Positions 37,239 through 46,745 are shown, counted from the stretch's first letter. The stretch: DNA of 64,000 nucleotides from Galactobacillus timonensis (GCF_900240265.1 NZ_LT964739.1:1825147-1889146), one strand, 5' to 3'. A program made the numbers and translations. Notes: generated from the letters alone by a model not told the origin.

Positions 37239-38003
37239 ATGAAGTACGAACGGATCAGTTCTGTTGAACAGTATATTGAGGAACACGGCAGTGCGTCGCT
37301 CGAAGATCTGAGCAGCCATTTTAACGTCAGCGTGCAGACGATGCGCCGTGACATCGCATCCTTGTGTGCGCAGGGCGTGATAGAAAAGGTGTATGGCGGC
37401 GTTGTATGGAAGGGATCGCCTGTCCAGTTTACGGTTCCTGCCGCGATTAAGCGGGATCAGGAGTGCGCGGAGGAAAAAAGGGCCATTGCCGCCCTGGCTG
37501 CCGAACAGGTCGAGGACGGTCAGGTCATTTTTCTCGATTCGGGAACGACCGTCTGCCGCATGGTTCCGTTTTTGAGCACACGGAAAAATCTCACGGTCGT
37601 AACCCATTCATTGCTGGTGCTTGATCAGCTGCGGGCAGTGCCGATGATCCGTACGATTGTGCTGGGCGGTGAGCTGGATCACAGTGCCAACTGCATGATC
37701 CCGGATACGGTGAACTACCAGTTTGATCAGGCCTTTGTGGCAACCGTCGGCATCGATGTGGAGGGCTGCACCAATACCAATCTTTCGGAGGCCAGAATCA
37801 AAAGCTATGTTCTTGGCCACAGTCAGCGGGGCTGGATTCTGGCGGATCATCGCAAGTATGTTTCCCGCGGCTGCCGCCGCTTTGCCTGCTGGAAGGATAT
37901 TTCAGGCATCATTACGGACGGAGCGGGCGCCGATTGGCTGGATCGGCTTTCAAAAGAGCAGAATCTGAAGATCCTGCGTGCGGATATGAGGAAATCCATA
38001 TGA
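37239..38003 (+). CDS. DeoR family transcriptional regulator
   Basis: Sugar-phosphate-responsive repressor of 254 aa. The N-terminal HTH (about 5-55) reads ISSVEQYIEEHGSASLEDLSSHFNVSVQTMRRDIASL. The C-terminal effector domain has IFLDSGTTVCRMVPFL and VVTHSLLVLDQL, typical of the ISOCOT-like fold. By position it probably regulates iolCB and/or the racemase-like gene. The stop overlaps the next gene (ATGA). Confidence 0.92.
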   Translation: MKYERISSVEQYIEEHGSASLEDLSSHFNVSVQTMRRDIASLCAQGVIEKVYGGVVWKGSPVQFTVPAAIKRDQECAEEKRAIAALAAEQVEDGQVIFLDSGTTVCRMVPFLSTRKNLTVVTHSLLVLDQLRAVPMIRTIVLGGELDHSANCMIPDTVNYQFDQAFVATVGIDVEGCTNTNLSEARIKSYVLGHSQRGWILADHRKYVSRGCRRFACWKDISGIITDGAGADWLDRLSKEQNLKILRADMRKSI

Positions 38004-38635
38004 ATAATCTGACACTTCTTCTGCTTTTCATTCTTCTGTTCATTTTGACCGGGTGGGCGTTTCAGGCTGCCCGCATGTATCCGGAATATAAAAATTCTCC
38101 GCTGGGCGAACTGTTCGGCGGTTTCATCGGCTACTTCTGGCACGCTGCCATCCGTCAGGACGCAAGTCAAAGCTTTACGTTGCGCCGCGAGATCGGTACC
38201 AGCCGCCTGCTGTATTCAAAGGTGGATGACAAGGGGCATACGGTGGCGAGAATTGTTACCGTGTTCTACAGCCGCGGCATCATGGTCATTGCCTATCTGA
38301 TTACGGAAGGAACCTTCCGCGGCAAGGCCAAGGATGCGGACTGGATCGTCACCCGTCAGGAAAAGAAGGAGACTGTCAGCCGGCGCATTACCAATCCGAC
38401 GCCGTATATCGAAACCTATCTTCTGCGTCTTGCCCGTACCTATCCGGATGTGCATCTGGAGACGCGCCTGTGCTTTCCGGATCAGGCCGACGTTTCGCAG
38501 CTGAAAAGCGACATCCGGTGCATCCACGCTGCGGATGTTTTGAATGAGCTGAAAAATGTCACCGGTGCGACCATGAGTGATCAGCAGATTCTTGACTGTG
38601 TGGCCAGGACAGTGGAAGGCACCTCGAAGAAATGA
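38000..38635 (+). CDS. Membrane-anchored protein of unknown function
   Basis: Not recognised. 211 aa from the ATG at 38000 (overlaps the deoR-type stop). A single N-terminal membrane helix (LTLLLLFILLFILTGWAFQ) is followed by a soluble domain of about 185 aa with many basic residues and a TPYIETYLLRLARTYPDVHLETRLCFP segment. The gene is tightly held between two regulators with ATGA overlaps on both sides, which supports expression and cotranscription. Confidence 0.7.
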   Translation: MNNLTLLLLFILLFILTGWAFQAARMYPEYKNSPLGELFGGFIGYFWHAAIRQDASQSFTLRREIGTSRLLYSKVDDKGHTVARIVTVFYSRGIMVIAYLITEGTFRGKAKDADWIVTRQEKKETVSRRITNPTPYIETYLLRLARTYPDVHLETRLCFPDQADVSQLKSDIRCIHAADVLNELKNVTGATMSDQQILDCVARTVEGTSKK

Positions 38636-40596
38636 ACCAGAAAAAGGAAACACAGGAGGCAATGGCAATCATTCAGCAGCTGCTGGATGGAAAGGCGATG
38701 GCGGCGCAGCAGATTGCGGCGAATGTCGGCATTTCCGAGAAGACGGTACGCAAGCGGATTGCCACTGCAAATGAAATACTAGGACAGCAGAATCTCGGCC
38801 ATTTGACGGCACGACCGCGCAAGGGCGTTGTGCTGGAATGCGTTCCGGGGCAGAAGGAACAACTGCTGGCTCTGTTTGCACGTCAGGATACGCCGCAGGC
38901 GGTGCTGGACCAGGAACGCCTGAAGCCGGCGCTGCGCATGATTCTGCGCGCTGTCTTTTCGGATCCGGTAACCGTCAACCAGGTTGCGGATGCTTTGTAT
39001 CTTTCGGCTCCGACGGCAGCCAAGCTGATCCGTGAATGCGGACAGTGGCTGTCCTCCAGCGGCATGCAGCTGCAGATGGTGCGCAACCGGGGCATTACGC
39101 TGGCGGGCAGCGAGTCATCCTACCGCCAGGCGGTCACTGCCTATCTTCTGATGATGGTGCAGCCGCAGGATGCGCAGAGCGAACTATCGTATCTGTTTCC
39201 GCATCTTGATGTGGCATTGATTCAGGACTGCCTCGTGAAGGTGGAGAAGGAGTGGAATTTCAGCTTTACGGACTCTTCGTTCGTTGAAATTCTGACCTGC
39301 GTATGCATTGCATCCTACGAAAACATGCAGAACCAGTATCTTCTGAAGCTGAACTATGATGGCGAAGCACTGGAGCAGTATAACGAATACAATTTTGCCG
39401 CAACCGTCTATTCGACGGTCAATGAACGGATCGGACTGGAGAATCGAAGGGAAGAGGTGCAGTATCTGACGATTCAGATTCTGTGTTCCCGGGTCATTTC
39501 GGCGGGCAACACGGAAACGCCGGAAGAGATGGTTCGGGAGTATGGCGAAAAGCTGAGCAGCTTTGTCAAAAAGGCGATTCTCGTTGTATCGCAGGTGCTG
39601 AACATTGATCTGACGAAGGATCAGGATCTGTATTCGGGCCTGTTGAATCATATCCGGGCACTGATGTTCCGGGTCAAATACGGACAGCCGCTGGAGTCGA
39701 CCGTCAATGCCTATGTACGCAAGGAGTTCATTATGACTCTGCGCGTGACGTGGCTGATTTCGACGCTGTTTGAGGAGTACTTCTACTTCTCAATCAACGA
39801 TGATGAGCTGAGCTACATTGCCCTTTACATCCAGAGTGCGATTGACTCTGTTTCCCGTCCTGTCCATGCGCTGCTGGTCATGGGGCAGAACCGCAGTGTC
39901 ATGCGTCTTGCGCATGAGCGGATCATGCGCTGGAGCCGTGATATTTCCCGCCTAGAGGATGTGACGGCACATGAGTTCCGCTCGCATGCATGGCCGGATG
40001 CCGACCTGATTCTGACGACCGTTCCGCTGGACGGGGACGATCCCAGAGTCCTTCTGATCAAGGAGACGATCGGGGAAGATGATATGGAAGCGATCCATTC
40101 CCGCATCAATGATCTGCGGATGGAACGTGAGATGAAGAAGCAGTTTCACTTTGACCCGGTTTGCCATCAGCTGTTTGAACCTGATCTTCTGATGACAAGA
40201 GTCCACTACGATTCGAAGGAAGATCTTCTGCGGGATATGTGTCTGAGGCTGAAGAAAAAAGGCTATGCGAGCAGCCGCTATCTGCAGAGTGTGATGAAGA
40301 GGGAAGCGGCCGCCACGACGTCGATCGGTCAGGGCGTTGCGATTCCCCATGGCAATATGCGCTACACCAACGAGTCGAAGATCGTGATTGCGACGCTGGA
40401 TACGCCGATTGACTGGGGCAATGAGAAGGTTGATACGGTGTTTCTTCTGAATATCCGGATGAACAATGAAGTGGAACTGAAAAAATGGCAGGCTTTTTAC
40501 CGGCAGTTCCTCCGTCTGACCGGTTCCAAGGAGCTTGTCAGTAAAATAAACCAGTTTACGAATCCGGTCGATCTGTATTATTATTTGATTCAGTAA
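38632..40596 (+). CDS. PRD-containing transcriptional regulator with EIIA domain (MtlR/ManR type)
   Basis: PTS-controlled activator of 654 aa. An N-terminal HTH (about 5-60, DGKAMAAQQIAANVGISEKTVRKRI) precedes a second winged helix (about 100-165), two PTS regulation domains (about 185-400), an EIIB-like region (about 405-500), and a C-terminal EIIA of mannitol/fructose type with H573 in GVAIPHGNMRY. Such proteins activate a sugar PTS when dephosphorylated or phosphorylated at these sites. The adjacent EIIA, EIIB and EIIC genes are the obvious targets. ATGA overlap with the previous gene. Confidence 0.92.
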   Translation: MNQKKETQEAMAIIQQLLDGKAMAAQQIAANVGISEKTVRKRIATANEILGQQNLGHLTARPRKGVVLECVPGQKEQLLALFARQDTPQAVLDQERLKPALRMILRAVFSDPVTVNQVADALYLSAPTAAKLIRECGQWLSSSGMQLQMVRNRGITLAGSESSYRQAVTAYLLMMVQPQDAQSELSYLFPHLDVALIQDCLVKVEKEWNFSFTDSSFVEILTCVCIASYENMQNQYLLKLNYDGEALEQYNEYNFAATVYSTVNERIGLENRREEVQYLTIQILCSRVISAGNTETPEEMVREYGEKLSSFVKKAILVVSQVLNIDLTKDQDLYSGLLNHIRALMFRVKYGQPLESTVNAYVRKEFIMTLRVTWLISTLFEEYFYFSINDDELSYIALYIQSAIDSVSRPVHALLVMGQNRSVMRLAHERIMRWSRDISRLEDVTAHEFRSHAWPDADLILTTVPLDGDDPRVLLIKETIGEDDMEAIHSRINDLRMEREMKKQFHFDPVCHQLFEPDLLMTRVHYDSKEDLLRDMCLRLKKKGYASSRYLQSVMKREAAATTSIGQGVAIPHGNMRYTNESKIVIATLDTPIDWGNEKVDTVFLLNIRMNNEVELKKWQAFYRQFLRLTGSKELVSKINQFTNPVDLYYYLIQ

Positions 40597-40657
40597 CACA
40601 ACATATTCAATGAACCTTTTTCGAGAACTGCGCTGACTGGAAGAGAAAGGGCGGATT

Positions 40658-41191
40658 ATGGATCTGAGTGAAATTCTGAATCCTGCGATTGTAGATCTGC
40701 AGGTGGAAGGTACGACGAAGCGCGAGGTGCTTGAGAATCTGAGCGGGCGCCTTCTGGCCAATGGCTACATTGGCGATGTGAAACAGTTTGTAGATGATAT
40801 TTTTGTGCGGGAGGCGGAAGGCCCGACCGGCATGGGCTCGCAGCTTTCGATTCCTCACGGAAAATCGAAGACAGTGAAGAAAATCGGCATTGCCATCGGC
40901 CGTACGGTCAATCCGATCCGCTGGGAAAGCTCGATTGAGGATGGCGGCTGGCAGGATACGCGGCTGATCTTTCTGTTCTGTGTCAGTGCGGATTCTTCCT
41001 TTGCCGAAAACCACATGAAGCTGCTGAGCCAGCTGGCCGGCAAGCTTGGCAACGATGCGCGCGTCAAGGCGCTGCAGAAGGCGCAGACGGCGGATGAAAT
41101 CATTCATCTGATCCTGTGCGGGGATGAGGAACTGGAAGGTTCGGCGACTGATGAGTCCGAAAAGATCGTTGACCTGGACATCAAGTTCTGA
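40658..41191 (+). CDS. PTS sugar transporter subunit IIA (fructose/mannitol type)
   Basis: Cytosolic phosphocarrier of 177 aa that passes phosphate from HPr to EIIB. The active His is H67 in SQLSIPHGKSKTV. GPTGMGS and SFAENHMKLLSQLAGKLGND are typical of the family. The last 25 residues are an acidic tail. It follows the PRD regulator by 61 nt; a terminator and a new promoter region separate it from EIIB. Confidence 0.9.
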   Translation: MDLSEILNPAIVDLQVEGTTKREVLENLSGRLLANGYIGDVKQFVDDIFVREAEGPTGMGSQLSIPHGKSKTVKKIGIAIGRTVNPIRWESSIEDGGWQDTRLIFLFCVSADSSFAENHMKLLSQLAGKLGNDARVKALQKAQTADEIIHLILCGDEELEGSATDESEKIVDLDIKF

Positions 41192-41232
41192 GTAAAAAAC
41201 GGTAATTCAAGTATAAAAAACGGAAAAAAACG

Positions 41233-41265
41233 AAAAGGATGCGCTTACATCGGCGCATCCTTTTT
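41233..41265 (+). terminator. Terminator between EIIA and EIIB genes
   Basis: AAAAGGATGCGC pairs with GCGCATCCTTTTT around an 8-nt loop. Confidence 0.85.
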
Positions 41266-41280
41266 CTGCGATAGTAATAC

Positions 41281-41312
41281 GGTTTACCTTTTTGTTTACT
41301 AACCGGTTTACT
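41281..41312 (+). promoter_or_regulatory. Operator region of the PTS operon: three GTTTAC repeats 12 bp apart
   Basis: GGTTTAC (41281), TGTTTACT (41293) and GGTTTACT (41305) occur with a 12-bp period; the last follows AACC to give AACCGGTTTACT, the half-site seen before kdgA. A further site, AGTAAACGGTTTC (41397-41409), precedes the EIIB Shine-Dalgarno, and AGTAAACCG (41762-41770) precedes EIIC. These resemble LacI-family operators. The rest of 41313-41426 shows a possible -10 (TATATT near 41378) and no gene. Confidence 0.5.
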
Positions 41313-41426
41313 TAAATAAATAAAAAAATGCCGTTTATCCGGTACGCAAAATTCTTATTCGCTGATTTGTGAACGATATATTTTAGGTAACAGCGCAGTA
41401 AACGGTTTCAAAGAAAGGAGTTCATC

Positions 41427-41741
41427 ATGAAGATTATTGGAGTTACCGCATGTACAGCGGGTATTGCACACACTTACATCGTTGCCGAGAAAATTCAGAA
41501 GGCAGCGGAAGAAGCAGGGTGCCAGTGCAAGATTGAAACCCAGGGCACCATCGGTGTCCAGAATGAACTGACCGCAGAAGATGTAAAGAATGCTGATGTC
41601 GTCATTCTTGCTCATGACATTGCTGTTCATGGCACAGAGCGTTTTGCTGGAAAGCCGGTCGTTGACATTCCGATCAGTGTCGCAATGAAGAATCCGAAGA
41701 GTCTGATCGCGACGATCCAGAAGAAGCTCGGCAAGAAGTAA
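41427..41741 (+). CDS. PTS fructose-type subunit IIB
   Basis: Phosphotransfer domain of 104 aa; the phospho-cysteine is C9 in GVTACTAGIAHTYIVAEKIQ, where fructose EIIB proteins usually read CPTGIAHT. The remainder (ETQGTIGVQNELTAEDVKNADVVILAHDI) is typical of FruB-type EIIB. Shine-Dalgarno AAAGGAG. It works with the EIIC gene 58 nt downstream and EIIA upstream. The actual sugar is unknown. Confidence 0.93.
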   Translation: MKIIGVTACTAGIAHTYIVAEKIQKAAEEAGCQCKIETQGTIGVQNELTAEDVKNADVVILAHDIAVHGTERFAGKPVVDIPISVAMKNPKSLIATIQKKLGKK

Positions 41742-41799
41742 ATGAAGTTTGGATTCAACTCAGTAAACCGAATCACAGAAAGGGGATAAACAAAGGTTT

Positions 41800-42918
41800 A
41801 TGAAGTGGCAGGAATTTAAGAAGCACTTGATGACCGGAATCTCATTCATGATTCCTATGGTCGTCGCCGGTGGTATCCTGGGAGCTCTTGCAAAGGGCCT
41901 TGGCGGATACACCATCGGATCCTTGGGTCCGGAAGCTGGTGCAACAGCATTCTCGAACCTCAATGCATTCAACTGGACGCAGTACTGGTGGGCAATCTCG
42001 AAGCTGTCTGACTTTGCGATGAGCTTCGTCTGCGGCGTTCTGGCTGCCGGTATCGCATACTCGATGGCAGACCGTCCGGGGATTGTTCCGGCGTTCATCA
42101 TCGGTTATACCGCTAACCAGGCAAAGGCAGGCTTCCTTGGCGCAATGCTGATGGCTTACATCGTCGGTGTCATCGTTCTCTGGATGGAGAAGTGGAAGCT
42201 GCCGAAGGCGCTGCAGGGTCTGATGCCGGTTCTGATCATTCCGGTGCTGGCTACGCTGATTTCCGGCTCTCTGTTCTTCTGGATCATCTGCAAGCCGATG
42301 GCTCTGGTGATGACTGCTTTCCAGAACTGGATTCAGAGTCTGTCTTCCGGCTCTCTGTTCATTATCGGTGCTGTTATCGGTGCCTGCATGGGCTTCGATA
42401 TGGGCGGCCCGATCAACAAGACTGCATCCATGGCAGCAAATGCTCTGTTTGCGGATGATCCGGATGGCACGGGCATCGGTTCTTCGGCCGAATCTGCAAA
42501 GATTGTCGGCGGCATGACTCCTCCTCTGGGAATCGGCATCGCTACGATCATTGCCAAGAACAAGTTCACGCAGGAACAGCGTGATGCCGGTATCACCTGC
42601 ATCCCGATGGGACTCTGCTTCATTACCGAAGGTGTTCTGCCGTTTGCAGCGGAAGATCCTCTGCGTGTCATTCCGTCTTCGATGATTGGTTCCGCAATTG
42701 CCGGCGGCATGGTCATGGCAATGGGCTGCCATACACCTGCAGCTCATGGCGGTATCTTCATCGTTCCGGTCACCACGAATCCTGGTGCATTCCTTCTCGC
42801 TCTTGCCGTTGGCACGATCGTTACAGCAATTCTGTATGCAGTACTGAAGAAGCCGCTGGATGAGAGTGAAAACGTTGAAGAGAAGGTTGATGACAACCTG
42901 GACATCAACATTCAGTAA
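41800..42918 (+). CDS. PTS fructose-type subunit IIC (permease)
   Basis: Membrane channel of the PTS, 372 aa with about nine hydrophobic helices. Family segments: LMTGISFMIPMVVAGGILGALAKGLGG, the conserved GFDMGGPINKTA, and GHTPAAHGG-like CHTPAAHGGIFIVP near the end. It pairs with EIIB. The neighbouring class II aldolase and iron-type dehydrogenase suggest that the imported phosphosugar is cleaved by an aldolase. Confidence 0.92.
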   Translation: MKWQEFKKHLMTGISFMIPMVVAGGILGALAKGLGGYTIGSLGPEAGATAFSNLNAFNWTQYWWAISKLSDFAMSFVCGVLAAGIAYSMADRPGIVPAFIIGYTANQAKAGFLGAMLMAYIVGVIVLWMEKWKLPKALQGLMPVLIIPVLATLISGSLFFWIICKPMALVMTAFQNWIQSLSSGSLFIIGAVIGACMGFDMGGPINKTASMAANALFADDPDGTGIGSSAESAKIVGGMTPPLGIGIATIIAKNKFTQEQRDAGITCIPMGLCFITEGVLPFAAEDPLRVIPSSMIGSAIAGGMVMAMGCHTPAAHGGIFIVPVTTNPGAFLLALAVGTIVTAILYAVLKKPLDESENVEEKVDDNLDINIQ

Positions 42919-42933
42919 CGATTGATTTTGAAC

Positions 42934-42962
42934 AGGGCAGAGTCGTTCGGCTCTGCCCTTGG
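42934..42962 (+). terminator. Hairpin between EIIC and aldolase genes
   Basis: AGGGCAGAG pairs with CTCTGCCCT, followed by only TGGTT, so it is a weak terminator or mRNA-processing hairpin; the aldolase may be partly cotranscribed. Confidence 0.55.
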
Positions 42963-43009
42963 TTATGTATTAACAGCAGAATCATACGAACAGGAGGAAG
43001 ATATAGTTT

Positions 43010-43894
43010 ATGTATGAGTCGATGAAGTATATTCTCAAGGATGCCAATGAGCACAACTACGCCGTCATGGCGGTCAACAGCGTAAACATGGAGATGGCGC
43101 GCGCCGTCATCAGTGCCGCTGCTGAAAAGCATTCGCCGATTATTATCAATATCGGTGTCGGCCAGATGAAGAAACTTGCGCATCCAAGCGAGATGGTTCC
43201 GATGATCAAGGAGATGGCCGAGCGTGTCGATGTTCCGGTCGCTCTCAACCTGGATCATGGTTCCACGTTCGAGGATGAAGTCGCTGCCATGCGCTGGGGC
43301 TTCTCGTCGGTAATGATCGACGCTTCTTCGCTGCCGTATGAGGAAAACGTTGCCCGTGTTTCCAACATCGTCGCTCTTGCGCATGCACGGGACATCTGCG
43401 TTGAAGGTGAGCTGGGTCATGTTGGTCAGGCGAATGTCGGCGATAACGAGCATCTGGATCTCTACACCAATGTTGCCCAGGCACGTGACTATGTCGATCG
43501 TACCGGCATCGATGCGCTGGCCGTTGCCATCGGAACGGCGCATGGTGACTATCCGAAGGGCATGGTTCCGAAGCTGGACTTCGACCGTCTTGCCGAGCTG
43601 AAGGCTGAACTCAAGATGCCGCTGGTTCTTCATGGCGGTTCCGGTTCGGGTGAAGAGAACATTCGCAAGGCGGTTGCCGGGGGCATCAACAAGATCAATG
43701 TCTGCACCGATGCATTCCATGCGGCTGAAAAGGCGATGAAGGCCAAGTGGGAAGAGAATCCGAACACGAACTATCTTGAAATCATGATGACGGCAGAAGC
43801 CGCAATCAAGAAGTTCGTCATGGACTACATTGATCTCATCGGCTCAGCAAACCGTTATGGCTACGGAGCTACGTTCTCCGACAGCCAGGAGTAA
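43010..43894 (+). CDS. Class II ketose-bisphosphate aldolase
   Basis: Zinc aldolase of 294 aa in the fructose/tagatose-bisphosphate and IolJ family. Zinc and catalytic residues lie in ALNLDHGS (Asp/His), VEGELGHVG (Glu), AIGTAHGDYP (His) and VLHGGSGSG (His), with the phosphate-binding INVCTDAF loop. Shine-Dalgarno AGGAGGA sits about 14 nt before the ATG. Following a PTS it would cleave a phosphorylated ketose; IolJ-like action on the IolC product is a second possibility because iolBC is 7 kb away. Confidence 0.9.
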   Translation: MYESMKYILKDANEHNYAVMAVNSVNMEMARAVISAAAEKHSPIIINIGVGQMKKLAHPSEMVPMIKEMAERVDVPVALNLDHGSTFEDEVAAMRWGFSSVMIDASSLPYEENVARVSNIVALAHARDICVEGELGHVGQANVGDNEHLDLYTNVAQARDYVDRTGIDALAVAIGTAHGDYPKGMVPKLDFDRLAELKAELKMPLVLHGGSGSGEENIRKAVAGGINKINVCTDAFHAAEKAMKAKWEENPNTNYLEIMMTAEAAIKKFVMDYIDLIGSANRYGYGATFSDSQE

Positions 43895-43910
43895 GTTTCG
43901 CAATCCATTC

Positions 43911-43936
43911 GGGCCGGGGTTTTCCCGGCCTTTTTT
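43911..43936 (+). terminator. Terminator after aldolase gene
   Basis: GGCCGGG and CCCGGCC around GTTTT, followed by TTTTTT. Confidence 0.85.
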
Positions 43937-43951
43937 ACAAAGGAGCGAATG

Positions 43952-45043
43952 ATGAATTCATTGTTTCTACCCCGCGTATCGGTCGGTACGGATGCCTATG
44001 ATGCCTTTGCGGATATTCTTCCTTCGGCTGGAACAACCTGTGCCATCTATTACGGGGAACATGCATGGAAGGCGGCGGGAGGGAAAGTGCTTTCGGCCAT
44101 GAGCCGGGCCGGCATCAGGATTCTCGAACAGCAGTGCTATGGCAAAGAGGCTTCCTTTGAAAATGCGCAGCGTATCATTGATTCTTCTTCTGCAGCCAGC
44201 GCTGACTTCCTTCTGGCTGTCGGTGGCGGCAAATGCATGGATACGGTCAAGTATGCCGGCTTTGTGATGCATAAGCCGGTGTTTACGTGTCCTACGATTG
44301 CAAGCAACTGCGCCCCGGTCACCAGGATTGCCATCATGTATACGCAGCAGGGGGCCTTCAGGGAAATTGTTCAGCTTTCCGAGCCTCCCCGGCATTGTTT
44401 TATTGATCTTCAGGTCGCTGCTGAGGCACCGGATTGCTATCTTTGGGCAGGTATGGGAGACACAATGGCAAAACATGTGGAGGCATCCTTTTCTGCAAGG
44501 GGCGATGAACTGACATACGGACCAAGGCTGGGTATAAAAGTAAGCGAGCTTTGCTATGAGGATATTCTGCAGTATGGTGCCAGAGCACTTGCCGATGCCA
44601 ATCGAAAACAGACATCGTTTGCGCTGGAAATCGTTGTCCAGAACATCATCGTTACAACCGGACTAGTATCGGTCAGTGTAGGCGCGGATTATAACAGTGC
44701 GCTGGCGCATGCGCTGTACTATGGCCTGAGTGTCCGCAGGGATGTTGCGGAACATCATCTTCATGGAGAGATCGTCAGCTACGGGACACTGGTGCAGCTG
44801 ATGATGGATGCTCAAACGAAGATGTTTGAGGAAGTGTATGCCTTCAACAGGTCGATCGGTCTGCCGCTGAAACTGGCGGATCTTGGTCTTGATGTCAACA
44901 GTGATCTGAGCGATGTTCTTGAGGTGACGGCGAACAATCAGGAGCTGATTCACGTTCCCTATCCCGTGACGAAAGAGAAGATACTGCAGGCCATGAAGAG
45001 GGTGGAGCAGTACCGTTTGGATGATAGGGATTTGGTAGAATAA
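43952..45043 (+). CDS. Iron-containing alcohol dehydrogenase family protein (GldA-like)
   Basis: NAD(P)-dependent dehydrogenase of 363 aa. The nucleotide-binding motif is LLAVGGGKCMDTVKY; the PTIASNCAPVTRIAIMY segment follows as in glycerol dehydrogenases. Metal ligands are probably in the AGMGDTMAKHVE Asp, HALYYGL His and EHHLHGEIVSYG His. The start is the second of two adjacent ATGs, giving 6 nt from AGGAG; 43949 is also possible. By context it may reduce or oxidise a product of the neighbouring aldolase. The substrate is unknown. Confidence 0.85.
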   Translation: MNSLFLPRVSVGTDAYDAFADILPSAGTTCAIYYGEHAWKAAGGKVLSAMSRAGIRILEQQCYGKEASFENAQRIIDSSSAASADFLLAVGGGKCMDTVKYAGFVMHKPVFTCPTIASNCAPVTRIAIMYTQQGAFREIVQLSEPPRHCFIDLQVAAEAPDCYLWAGMGDTMAKHVEASFSARGDELTYGPRLGIKVSELCYEDILQYGARALADANRKQTSFALEIVVQNIIVTTGLVSVSVGADYNSALAHALYYGLSVRRDVAEHHLHGEIVSYGTLVQLMMDAQTKMFEEVYAFNRSIGLPLKLADLGLDVNSDLSDVLEVTANNQELIHVPYPVTKEKILQAMKRVEQYRLDDRDLVE

Positions 45044-45075
45044 AGGTGCTTTTGCAGGAAGGAAACGGTGAGTGT

Positions 45076-45270
45076 ATGCTGCGAATGATTATTATGCTCG
45101 TGATTCTGGCTGCGGGCATGTATCTGATTCTGAAGGCGAAGGTTCACTTTGCCCAGCGTCAGAAAACCCAGCCGGATAATGCATGGTCCAAGGAGGAAAA
45201 CCGCTGGCGGTACATGGGCTATGTGCTGTGTGCGATTGATGTTGTAATTGCAGGGTTTATTAACTTTTAA
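45076..45270 (+). CDS. Small two-helix membrane protein
   Basis: Not recognised. 64 aa from ATG 45076. Helix 1 is MIIMLVILAAGMYLILKA and helix 2 is MGYVLCAIDVVIAGFINF, joined by a charged loop of about 25 residues (QRQKTQPDNAWSKEENRWRY). It lies 32 nt after the dehydrogenase gene and 17 nt before uxaC, in the same direction. The short length and two helices suggest a membrane accessory protein; no partner is identified. Confidence 0.6.
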   Translation: MLRMIIMLVILAAGMYLILKAKVHFAQRQKTQPDNAWSKEENRWRYMGYVLCAIDVVIAGFINF

Positions 45271-45287
45271 GAGGTGAAAGTAAGAGT

Positions 45288-46745
45288 ATGAAGGAATATA
45301 TGGGTCCGGATTTTCTGCTGGAAACGGAAACGGCGAAACGTCTGTATCATTCATATGCGGAGAATCTTCCGATCATTGATTATCATTGCCACATTCCGCC
45401 CAAGGATATCTATGAAGATACGCGTTTCACCAATTTGGCACAGGTATGGCTTGGCGGTCATCAGAAGAGAGAAGACGGCAGCGACTACTATTATGGCGAT
45501 CACTATAAGTGGCGGCTGATGCGTGCCAACGGTGTTCCCGAAGAATACATTACCGGTGATGCGCCGGACCGTGAGCGGTTCCAGTACTTCTGCGAAACAT
45601 TGGAGAAGACGATCGGAAATCCGATGAATCACTGGTGCCAGCTGGAACTGCGCAAGTATTTCGGCATTGAGAATGTGATCTGCGGTGCCAATGCGCAGAA
45701 GATCTGGGATAAGGCCAATGACATGCTGCAGAATGATCCGCACTGCACCTGCCGCGGCCTGATAGAATCGTCCAGCGTCCGCTTCATCGGTACGACCGAT
45801 GACCCGGCTGACTCGCTTGAGTGGCATCAGAAGCTCAGAGAAGACAGCAGCTTTGCGCCGATCGTTGCGCCCTCCTTCCGTCCGGATCTGGCACTGAATA
45901 TTCAGAAGTCTTCCTTTGCCGGCTATATGAAGCAGCTCGGGAAAGCGGCAGGCATGGAGATCAACAGTGCAGCCGATGCCGCCAGAGCACTGGAAAAGCG
46001 TCTCGACTTCTTTGTAAGCATGGGCTGCCGCGCTTCGGATCACGGCATTGAAACGATTCCGCATACCGCTGCCTGGAACGATGAGAAGCGTGCCGATGAA
46101 GTGTTCCGCAAGGCAATGGCAGGGGAAGCGATCAGCGAAGCGGATCGCGATGACTGGCAGAGCTGGCTGCTGTATCAGCTTGCCTGCATGTACGATGCGC
46201 GCAATGTTGCGATGCAGCTGCACTACAATGCGCTGCGCAACACCAATGAGAAGTACTTCCATCTGCTTGGCGCGGATACGGGCTTTGATGCCATGGATGC
46301 GCATGACTGCATTCATGGAATTCAGAGTCTTCTGTCGGATCTGACCATGGCCGGCAGGTGCCCGAAGATGATTCTCTATTCGCTGAATCCGGAAGACTTT
46401 GATGCCCTTGAGACGCTGGCCGGCTGCTTCCAGCAGGATTCCAGTGTGAAGAGCCGTGTTCAGCTCGGTGCTTCCTGGTGGTTTGTGGATACGAAGGACG
46501 GCATGGAACGCCATCTGCATATCTATGGACGTCTTGGTGTGCTGGGCAACTTCATCGGCATGCTGACGGATTCGCGCAGCTTCCTGAGCTATACGCGTCA
46601 CGAGTACTTCCGTCGCATTCTGTGCAATACGATCGGCAGCTGGGTCGAAAACGGCGAGTTCCCGGATGACGATGCGATGCTCAAGCCGATTGTGGAAGGC
46701 ATCTGCTACTACAATGCCGCCAGATATTTCGACATTCCTGAGTAA
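45288..46745 (+). CDS. uxaC: Glucuronate isomerase
   Basis: Converts glucuronate to fructuronate and galacturonate to tagaturonate. At 485 aa it has the usual length. The amidohydrolase-fold metal motif is IIDYHCHIPP, with RSFLSYTRHEYFRR and GNFIGMLTDSRSFL near the C-terminus. Shine-Dalgarno AGAGGTGAAAG. It is the first step of the uronate route completed by uxaB, uxaA, kdgK and kdgA nearby. Terminator hairpins follow. Confidence 0.95.
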   Translation: MKEYMGPDFLLETETAKRLYHSYAENLPIIDYHCHIPPKDIYEDTRFTNLAQVWLGGHQKREDGSDYYYGDHYKWRLMRANGVPEEYITGDAPDRERFQYFCETLEKTIGNPMNHWCQLELRKYFGIENVICGANAQKIWDKANDMLQNDPHCTCRGLIESSSVRFIGTTDDPADSLEWHQKLREDSSFAPIVAPSFRPDLALNIQKSSFAGYMKQLGKAAGMEINSAADAARALEKRLDFFVSMGCRASDHGIETIPHTAAWNDEKRADEVFRKAMAGEAISEADRDDWQSWLLYQLACMYDARNVAMQLHYNALRNTNEKYFHLLGADTGFDAMDAHDCIHGIQSLLSDLTMAGRCPKMILYSLNPEDFDALETLAGCFQQDSSVKSRVQLGASWWFVDTKDGMERHLHIYGRLGVLGNFIGMLTDSRSFLSYTRHEYFRRILCNTIGSWVENGEFPDDDAMLKPIVEGICYYNAARYFDIPE

